A stretch of DNA of 8,739 bases from an uncultured Clostridia bacterium (GTDB lineage Bacteria > Bacillota > Clostridia > Oscillospirales > Oscillospiraceae), in the NCBI GenBank assembly GCA_937907975.1, contig CALEQS010000297.1:1-8739 (forward strand), given 5' to 3'. The notes below the pieces were generated by a model. It ran no database searches and was not told the origin of the DNA. It saw only the letters and a list, made by a program, of their open reading frames with translations. The position numbers and the translations under genes are program-made. The number at the start of each line of letters is the position of its first letter. Position 1 is the first letter of the stretch. Below are positions 6,004-8,739 of this stretch, one piece after another.

Positions 6004-6090
6004 ATGGTTACATATTCTGATCTCATCCAGATCGGCATTCTGATCGTTGGCATTATCAGCCTCATTATCCAGGCAAATAAAAAGAAGTAA
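6004..6090 (+). CDS. Holin-like small hydrophobic toxin (type I toxin-antitoxin)
   Basis: 28-residue peptide on the strand opposite to its neighbours. It begins MVTYSDLIQI, continues as one hydrophobic helix (about residues 7-22, rich in Ile, Leu, Val and Gly) and ends QANKKK. This N-terminal M-x-T-Y start, single membrane helix and lysine tail match the Firmicutes putative holin-like toxin family related to Bacillus subtilis TxpA, BsrG and BsrE, whose members insert in the membrane and slow or kill the cell. The start is set by AGGGGGG 7 nt before the ATG; upstream in-frame codons from 5899 overlap the promoter and are not part of it. It has its own promoter (5882-5910), a structured leader and a terminator (6133-6174), and is met by an antisense RNA over its 3' end. 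It sits between the bceS-like and bceA-like genes. The family call is from memory of its motif. Confidence 0.8.
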   Translation: MVTYSDLIQIGILIVGIISLIIQANKKK

Positions 6091-6123
6091 CCGCCCCTCT
6101 CCTACCAGTGGCGGTTACTTCTT
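6076..6123 (-). terminator. Terminator of the antisense RNA, over the toxin stop codon
   Basis: Perfect 14-bp arms AAGAAGTAACCGCC (6082-6095) and GGCGGTTACTTCTT (6110-6123), with a 14-nt loop. On the minus strand the stem runs into TTTTTATTT, a good rho-independent tail; on the plus strand it is followed by AACCAAAA, so it acts leftward only. The left arm contains the toxin stop codon TAA (6088-6090). Confidence 0.8.
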
Positions 6124-6168
6124 AACCAAAACGTAGGGGCAAGCCGTTGCCGGACAGCGCCCTTATTC
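6076..6168 (-). ncRNA. Predicted antisense RNA antitoxin
   Basis: Predicted RNA of about 93 nt, starting 8-9 nt after the TATACT box (6176-6181) and ending in the T-tract that follows the 14-bp hairpin at 6082-6123. It would pair perfectly with the last codons, stop codon and 3' untranslated part of the toxin mRNA (overlap about 6076-6168). This is the arrangement known for txpA/RatA and bsrG/SR4, where 3' overlap leads to mRNA decay or blocks translation. Its ends are inferred from promoter and terminator positions. Confidence 0.65.
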
Positions 6169-6174
6169 TTTTTT
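6133..6174 (+). terminator. Probable terminator of the toxin mRNA
   Basis: Imperfect hairpin: GTAGGGGC (6133-6140) pairs with GCCCTTAT (6159-6166) including two G-U pairs, and an inner CCG/CGG (6144-6146, 6151-6153) has a TTGC loop. It runs into ATTCTTTTTT (6165-6174). Moderate stem, good T-tract. Confidence 0.55.
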
Positions 6175-6175
6175 C

Positions 6176-6204
6176 AGTATATGCGCCGGCGGGCGGATTG
6201 TCAA
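6176..6204 (-). promoter_or_regulatory. Near-consensus promoter of the antisense RNA
   Basis: On the minus strand a perfect TTGACA (6199-6204), a 17-nt spacer and TATACT (6176-6181). It is the best-matching promoter in the window and drives leftward into the toxin 3' end. A stronger promoter for the antisense RNA than for the toxin is what a type I system requires. Confidence 0.8.
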
Positions 6205-6279
6205 CGGGTTTTTGAAGCATCTGCTGCCCGGGCAGTGGGCTTGGCCGCGGATGCGTAAAATCAGCATGACACTGCGCAG

Positions 6280-6305
6280 GAGTCCTCTCAGGAGGACTCT
6301 TTTTT
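6280..6305 (+). terminator. Plus-strand terminator abutting the kinase gene 3' end
   Basis: Perfect 8-bp stem GAGTCCTC (6280-6287) and GAGGACTC (6292-6299), loop TCAG, followed by TTTTTT (6300-6305), which overlaps the stop codon of the kinase gene (6304-6306). On the minus strand the stem is followed by CTGCGCAG with no T-run, so as written it stops rightward transcripts. It may stop read-through from the toxin gene into the antisense of the kinase gene, with only weak action on the kinase mRNA. Confidence 0.7.
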
Positions 6306-7293
6306 ATTCCACCTCCAGCTCCGCTTCCTTTAAATCAAGGCACACCCGGGTGCCTTTACCGGGAGTGGACTCAATGGTGATGCGGTGGCCCAGCCTGGTC
6401 ATGATGCGGCGGCAGAGGTAGAGTCCGATGCCGCTGGAGCGCTGGTCGGCGTGGCCGTTGGTGCCGGTGAAGCCCCGCTCAAAGACCCGGGGCAGATCCT
6501 CCGGGGCGATGCCGATGCCGGTGTCCGCGATGACCAGTGTGCACTCCGGCTCCAGCGTGATGGTCACACCGCCGGAGCGGGTATATTTCAGCGCGTTGGA
6601 CAGCACCTGCTCAATGACGAACCGGAGCCACTTCTCATCTGTCAGCACCCGGCAGTCCAGGGCACCGTAGGTGAGCTTCAGCTTCCGGCGGATGAACTGG
6701 CCCGCGTAGCGGCGCACGGCAGGGCGCACGATGGCGTCCAGCTCACACCGGCGGAGTACAAAGTCATTGCTGTCGCCGCTCAGGCGCAGGTAGCCCAGCA
6801 CCATGTCCGCGTACTGCTCCACGCGCTGCAATTCCTCCCCCAGCAGGCGGCTTTGGTCGGAGTCCTCGTCCTGTAAAATGAGCCGCATGGCGGCGATGGG
6901 GGTCTTGATCTGGTGCGCCCAGGTAGTGTAATACTCCATCATGTCCCGATAGCGGGTCTGCTGGGTGTCCTCCAGTGCCCTGCGCTCGCTGTCCAGCGTG
7001 CGCAGAAGGGCCTGATAGTCCGCATCTGCCAGCGTCTTTGGCACCGGCAGATGCTCCAGCGTCAGGGCGATCTCGCATTGCAGCTGAGCAAGCCGGCGGT
7101 GGCGGGCCAGATAGCGGAGAAAGCCCACGGCCATCCAGACCACCGCCACGGCGATGCACAGCAGGGCGGCATAGCCCACCGCGTAGACGGACAGCTGGAA
7201 CAGGGAGAACACTACGGCGCAGATGCCAAGGCACAGCGCCACGGCCAGCAGGGCGGCGCACCGATCCCGGAGATAGCGGAAAAAGAGCTTCAT
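6304..7293 (-). CDS. bceS: BceS-like intramembrane-sensing histidine kinase
   Basis: 329 residues. Two N-terminal membrane helices (about 12-33 and 37-58) are joined by almost no external loop, the mark of intramembrane-sensing kinases that detect peptides through a partner BceAB transporter rather than directly. The dimerisation/phosphotransfer segment reads WAHQIKTPIAAM (125-136) with phospho-accepting H127. The ATPase domain has the N box EQVLSNALKY (228-237, N233), G1 box DTGIGI (257-262), F box near FERGF (271-275) and G2 box SSGIGLYL (286-293). All key residues are present. It overlaps the response regulator by ATGA (7290-7293), so the pair is co-translated. Its likely signalling partner is the transporter encoded at 2977-5747. 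Symbol given at family level. Confidence 0.93.
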   Translation of the reverse strand: MKLFFRYLRDRCAALLAVALCLGICAVVFSLFQLSVYAVGYAALLCIAVAVVWMAVGFLRYLARHRRLAQLQCEIALTLEHLPVPKTLADADYQALLRTLDSERRALEDTQQTRYRDMMEYYTTWAHQIKTPIAAMRLILQDEDSDQSRLLGEELQRVEQYADMVLGYLRLSGDSNDFVLRRCELDAIVRPAVRRYAGQFIRRKLKLTYGALDCRVLTDEKWLRFVIEQVLSNALKYTRSGGVTITLEPECTLVIADTGIGIAPEDLPRVFERGFTGTNGHADQRSSGIGLYLCRRIMTRLGHRITIESTPGKGTRVCLDLKEAELEVE

Positions 7294-7988
7294 TGCTCCG
7301 CCGCCTTCAATGCGTAGCCCATGCCCTTGCGGGTGACGATAAAGCCGCTCAGGCCGATGGACTCCAGCTTTTTGCGCAGACGGCCGATGTTGACGGTCAG
7401 GGTGTTTTCATCCACAAAGCTGTCCGTCTCCCACAGCCGTTCCATCAGCTTTTCCCGGCTAACCACCTGTCCCGCCCGCTCCATCAGGGTGAGCAGAATG
7501 CGGTATTCATTGCGGCTGAGCTCCAGCGTCATGCCGCCGTAGCTCAGACTGGCCTCGGACGGCTCCAGCGTCACGCCCCCATAGGTCAGCGCCGGGGACT
7601 GGACGGAGAAGTCATAGCACCGGCGCAGGATGGCCTGGAGCTTTGCAACGAGCACATTCAGGTCAAAGGGCTTGGCGATAAAGTCATCGCCGCCCATGTT
7701 CATGGCCATGACGATGTTCATATTGTCCGACATGGAGGAGAGAAAGACGACGGGCACCTTGGATTCTTTGCGGATCTCCTGACACCAGTGATAGCCGTTG
7801 AAGAAGGGGAGCGAGATGTCCATCAGCACCACCTGGGGCTGAATGCGGCGGAACTCCTCCAAAATATGCTGAAAATCTTCGGCGCACACCGCATCCAGTC
7901 CCCAGGAGCGGATGTGGCGCTGGATCTGGCTGGCGATGACGGCGTCATCTTCGACGATATAGACCCGGTACACGGCAGTTCCTCCCAT
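7290..7988 (-). CDS. bceR: BceR-like OmpR-family response regulator
   Basis: 232 residues: a receiver domain (about 7-120) and a winged-helix DNA-binding domain (about 130-230). Receiver marks are the acidic pocket E13-D14-D15, phospho-accepting D57 in LMDISLP, S84/S85 and K106 in KPF. The effector domain shows ELSRNEYRILLTLMERAGQVVSREKL and the ENTLTVNIGRLRKKLE recognition region, ending in the wing GMGYALK. It is the partner of the kinase that overlaps its 3' end, and should activate the bceAB unit. The ATG at 7988 has AAGGAGG 9 nt upstream. An in-frame GTG at 7973, preceded by GGAGG 7 nt upstream, would give the start VYRVYIVEDD, the more usual length for the family; both are possible. Only 15 nt separate it from the LysR-type gene. 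Confidence 0.93.
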   Translation of the reverse strand: MGGTAVYRVYIVEDDAVIASQIQRHIRSWGLDAVCAEDFQHILEEFRRIQPQVVLMDISLPFFNGYHWCQEIRKESKVPVVFLSSMSDNMNIVMAMNMGGDDFIAKPFDLNVLVAKLQAILRRCYDFSVQSPALTYGGVTLEPSEASLSYGGMTLELSRNEYRILLTLMERAGQVVSREKLMERLWETDSFVDENTLTVNIGRLRKKLESIGLSGFIVTRKGMGYALKAAEQ

Positions 7989-8003
7989 CCTCTGATTCCT
8001 CCT

Positions 8004-8739
8004 TTATGATAACGCGGCTAAAGGCCCGGAGTCTTCAGCGGCCTGCCGTTCCTCCCACAGCACCTGGGTGACGGTGTCGGCAAAGAGTCGGATCAGCGGA
8101 TTCTGGTTGCGGCTGTGCCAGACGATGCAGATGGGAATGACGTCGTTGAGCCGCAGAAAGGTGAGCCGGGGGTCGGAGCCGAACCACATATGCTCGTCGA
8201 ACACGGTAAAGCCCTGCCCCATGAGCACCGCCTGATAGATGGTGGAGCGGTTGGGCAGGTGCCGGGGGGTCACCTTGATCTGGCGGGCGAGGAACTGGAG
8301 CTGGACGATCTCCATACTGAGGGGGGCCTCCTCGTCTGGGAGCATGAGCAGGTCGTGCCCCTTGAAGTCGCTGAAGGTCAGCGGCTCATCCTCCGGGCGG
8401 AGCAGACCCCGGCGGACGTAGGCCCGGCTCTCCAGCGCGCCCACCTCCACCACCTCCAGATAGTCAAAGTTCTGAAGGCTGGACTTGGTGCACAGGATCA
8501 CGTCCAGATGGCCGGACTCCACCTGATTGCGCAGCTGCAAAAAGGTGTTGTTTTCAAAGTAGAGCTTGGCCTGAGGATAGTGCAGGCGCACCTGCTCCTG
8601 AAAGCGCAGCAGCGGGCCGGTGAGGTCCCAGTCCTGCCCGATGCCGACACGGAGGGGGAGCGTTTCGTTCTCGGCCAGCTCCCGGGCGGCCGCCTTGGCC
8701 TCCTCAAACCCCCGCAGTGAGCGGCGGAAGCTGTCCCGG
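8004..8739 (-). CDS. LysR-family transcriptional regulator, C-terminal part
   Basis: The frame is open to the right edge, so the start and the N-terminal helix-turn-helix lie outside. About 244 residues are visible. The part begins in the linker helix (GFEEAKAAARELAENE) and runs into the effector-binding domain with LPLRVGIGQDWDLTGPLLRFQEQV, the usual first strand and helix of that domain, then LDVILCTKSS and a later GQGFTVFDEHMWF segment typical of the second half. It ends IRLFADTVTQVLWEE plus a short tail. Family members bind a small effector and control neighbouring genes. The stop lies 15 nt before the response-regulator start, so it may share a transcript with that gene. Ligand and targets are unknown. 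Confidence 0.85.
   Translation of the reverse strand, partial: RDSFRRSLRGFEEAKAAARELAENETLPLRVGIGQDWDLTGPLLRFQEQVRLHYPQAKLYFENNTFLQLRNQVESGHLDVILCTKSSLQNFDYLEVVEVGALESRAYVRRGLLRPEDEPLTFSDFKGHDLLMLPDEEAPLSMEIVQLQFLARQIKVTPRHLPNRSTIYQAVLMGQGFTVFDEHMWFGSDPRLTFLRLNDVIPICIVWHSRNQNPLIRLFADTVTQVLWEERQAAEDSGPLAALS

Noticed and set aside
6211..6255. Hairpin with GCATC/GATGC ends and CTGCCCGGGCAG palindrome as the kinase terminator
   Set aside because: Weak outer stem and no clean T-run after it on the minus strand; left unassigned.
6975..8009. Long plus-strand open frame opposite the two-component genes
   Set aside because: Shadow of the kinase and regulator genes; Ala/Pro/Arg-rich start and no recognisable domain.
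1..8739. CRISPR array, tRNA, rRNA, IS element or prophage genes
   Set aside because: No regularly spaced direct repeats, no tRNA-like T-loop or anticodon pattern, and no transposase or integrase motif seen on either strand.

Overview
The window reads as GC-rich Gram-positive DNA from an anaerobic, gut-type Clostridia. The Oscillospirales (Flavonifractor/Oscillibacter-like) is my best guess, from codon use, strong AGGAGG ribosome sites, TATRAT -10 boxes and the intergenic repeat style. This placement is from memory and has not been checked by search. Almost all protein genes lie on the minus strand.

Right to left (direction of transcription): the C-terminal part of a LysR-type regulator (8739-8004, its DNA-binding domain lies outside the window); a BceR-like response regulator and a BceS-like intramembrane-sensing histidine kinase, overlapping by ATGA (7988-6304); a 556-nt gap; a BceA-like ATPase and a BceB-like 10-helix permease, also overlapping by ATGA (5747-2977); a small alpha/beta-hydrolase-fold protein whose nucleophile serine is replaced by glycine (2948-2367); a bidirectional terminator; an EamA/DMT-family permease (2262-1318); and a crotonase-family enoyl-CoA hydratase (1027-227). 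The Bce-type two-component system and ABC transporter form one antimicrobial-peptide sensing and resistance module: BceS-type kinases sense through the transporter, and the regulator normally activates bceAB.

The most interesting region is the 556-nt gap that splits this module. It holds what looks like a complete, unannotated type I toxin-antitoxin locus: a 28-residue, one-helix, holin-like/TxpA-BsrG-style toxin on the plus strand (6004-6090) with its own promoter, a leader that can hide the ribosome site, and a terminator. Converging on it is an antisense RNA with a near-consensus promoter (TTGACA-17-TATACT) and a strong terminator over the toxin stop codon. Two large inverted repeats sit next to the toxin and bceA promoters: 13-bp arms upstream of bceA, and 10-bp plus 6-bp nested arms around the toxin promoter.

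The 290-nt gap between the EamA gene and the crotonase gene carries a 132-bp cloverleaf-like repeat with imperfect terminal inverted repeats. A divergent, more degraded copy occupies about 1-137. No tRNA, rRNA, CRISPR array, transposase or prophage gene was seen.
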